64,000 nucleotides of DNA, taken from NCBI GenBank assembly GCA_963703235.1, contig OY969802.1:1550001-1614000 (forward strand), in the 5' to 3' direction. Made by a program: the position numbers and the translations under genes. How positions within the stretch are numbered: the first letter of the stretch is position 1; every line of letters begins with the position of its first letter. The notes beneath the pieces are model-generated. The model searched no databases. It worked only from the letters and a program-made list of their open reading frames with translations, and was not told the DNA's origin. Origin of the DNA: VRUE01 sp963703235. GTDB taxonomy: Bacteria; Actinomycetota; Thermoleophilia; Solirubrobacterales; 70-9. This document shows positions 63,172-64,000 of the stretch, piece after piece.

Positions 63172-63285
63172 TGACCGTCTGACCAAGTCTCGCGCTTCGC
63201 GCTCGCACGGGCCTTCGGCCCTGGAGCGTGGCGTGCTCTGCACGCGAGCGACCGAGGACGCCGCTATGCGCCGGTCAGACGGTCA
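63172..63285. repeat. Extended palindromic element, copy 2
   Basis: Outer 13-bp arms TGACCGTCTGACC / GGTCAGACGGTCA enclose internal hairpins GCGCttCGCGC-type, GGGCCttcGGCCC and CGTGCtctGCACG. It shares GCGACcGAGGACGCCGC with the element at 46041. It lies between convergent genes and includes the stop codon of the right-hand one, so it could also end both transcripts. Confidence 0.75.
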
Positions 63286-63598
63286 GGGGCCGGCCGCCGG
63301 CGAAGTCGGTGGCGCCGCGCAGGTAGATCCAGAAGGCGGCGTCGGCCAGCGACTGCAGGTCGCTGGCAAGACCCGGAGCCGCGTCGAGGGCGACCTGCAG
63401 GCACCAGTCGGTGCCGCGCCCATACAGCTCCGCCAGCTCGGCGGCGTGGAAGGTGGGGCCGATGCGGCGGCGCAGCTCGTCCTGGACGGCGCCGACCACA
63501 TGATCGGCGCGGCGCCGCTCACGGCTGTCGTCAATCGCCTGAAGGGCGCGCCAGCCCTCCTCCCACTGGAAGAGTGCGTTCTCGAGCGGATAGCCCAC
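63275..63598 (-). CDS. Conserved actinobacterial hypothetical protein
   Basis: A 107-residue soluble helical protein with QDELRRRIGPTFHAAELAEL and YGRGTDWCLQVALDAAPGLA blocks (about 39-76) and a conserved C-terminus (FWIYLRGATDFAGG). Function unknown. The competing overlapping frame has low-complexity Ser/Ala/Arg content and was rejected. Its stop lies inside the palindromic element. Confidence 0.72.
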   Translation of the reverse strand: MGYPLENALFQWEEGWRALQAIDDSRERRRADHVVGAVQDELRRRIGPTFHAAELAELYGRGTDWCLQVALDAAPGLASDLQSLADAAFWIYLRGATDFAGGRPLTV

Positions 63599-63623
63599 CC
63601 GACGAGGTTACCCATCCGCCGGC

Positions 63624-63660
63624 GGGCCTAAAACGGCAGTCGGAGTCGCGTTTAAGGCCC
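63624..63660. repeat. Short palindrome, related to the copy at 8855
   Basis: GGGCCTAAAACG and CGTTTAAGGCCC pair with one mismatch around a 13-base loop; the flank ATCGGCGG also resembles that at 8896. Confidence 0.7.
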
Positions 63661-63668
63661 ATCGGCGG

Positions 63669-64000
63669 TCAGCCGGCGGGCTGCTGTGGGGTCTGGCGCA
63701 GGGGAGCGTTGGCGGGGCCACAGCCGTCCGGATCGAGGCGCCCGCCGACTCGCCAGACCGTGACGGAGCCGCTGCGGTCGATCGGAGCCACCGCGGGCTC
63801 GCTGCGAAGCCAGGCCGCCTCCGGCGAGCGGATCGGGTCCTCCGGGTGGATGAAGTTGAGGAAGGGCGCCGTCACCAGATAGTCGAGCCCGGAGTCGTTG
63901 ACGGCGGCGCGGAACTCGCCGCAAGCCGGGATCGCGTTGAAGGCGCCGTGGGGACCCTTCGCGCCCAGGTAGCGGACCTGGTTGGAGAGGTCGGTGCCGT
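63669..64000 (-). CDS. C-terminal part of a protein running off the window
   Basis: The minus-strand frame is open to the window edge, so the N-terminus is missing. The visible ~109 residues include VRYLGAKGPHGAFNAIPACG, FRAAVNDSGLDYLVTAPFLN and VTVWRVGGRLDPDGCG. They resemble the extracytoplasmic C-terminal domain of actinobacterial multi-pass glycosyltransferase-like membrane proteins, with two Cys likely disulfide-bonded. Family placement is tentative. Confidence 0.55.
   Translation of the reverse strand, partial: GTDLSNQVRYLGAKGPHGAFNAIPACGEFRAAVNDSGLDYLVTAPFLNFIHPEDPIRSPEAAWLRSEPAVAPIDRSGSVTVWRVGGRLDPDGCGPANAPLRQTPQQPAG

Overview
The window is high-GC DNA, with GTG and TTG starts used beside ATG. 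The gene content (actinobacterial PII-Amt pair, Ppx/GppA, DUF2804 and DUF2855 proteins, many secreted lineage-specific proteins, Gly-Asp Ca2+-repeat proteins) fits an actinobacterium. Thermoleophilia/Solirubrobacterales is my best guess, inferred from recognised protein families and not from a marker gene. Several genes carry frameshifts, so this could be a metagenome-derived or lightly polished assembly.

Left core segment (about 0-17.4 kb): a secreted subtilisin-like protease, a glyoxalase, a DUF11/Ca2+-repeat secreted protein, an overlapping glnK-amt pair for ammonium uptake, cutA, an ABC-2 exporter (ATPase plus permease), a 5'-3' exonuclease with a DUF2804 gene, a flavin monooxygenase, a minus-strand cluster of small detoxification-type enzymes (RibD-C reductase, VOC, DUF2855), a methyltransferase, a decayed secreted-protein gene, and a second Ca2+-repeat protein.

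Accessory segment (about 17.5-42.8 kb): an intact initiator tRNA-Met gene lies at the right edge (42761-42834, minus strand). Copies of the 3' part of a tRNA-Met, all in the same orientation, lie to its left at 40339 and 17502, with decayed versions at 26187 and 20601. This is the pattern expected from stacked integrative elements at a tRNA 3' end. The segment carries a large serine recombinase, a replication-relaxation protein, HicAB, VapBC and ParDE-type toxin-antitoxin modules, a PD-(D/E)XK nuclease-like protein, several winged-helix regulators, glyA with a damaged 3' end, and a 2424-residue Rhs/YD-repeat polymorphic toxin. The toxin has five N-terminal repeats with an exact 720-bp period and an overlapping putative immunity gene.

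Right core segment (about 42.9-64 kb): Ppx/GppA phosphatase, an acetolactate-synthase-like ThDP enzyme, tRNA-Leu(UAA), an ECF sigma factor fused to a zinc anti-sigma motif and a long low-complexity tail, an R2lox-type ferritin-like oxidase, a UlaG-like MBL hydrolase operon interrupted upstream by an IS110-family element, a coupled pair of very large secreted proteins (NHL/beta-propeller with inserted Ig-like domains), a small secreted protein behind a structured ~240-nt leader with a clear sigma-70 promoter, a rhomboid-like protein lacking catalytic residues, class I aldolase, a thermonuclease-like protein and small hypotheticals.

Intergenic regions hold many long near-perfect palindromes. 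Some are plausible terminators, but others lie in divergent promoter regions or occur as related dispersed copies (46041/63172 and 8855/63624). A second structured motif is shared between 51416 and the 59.5-kb leader.
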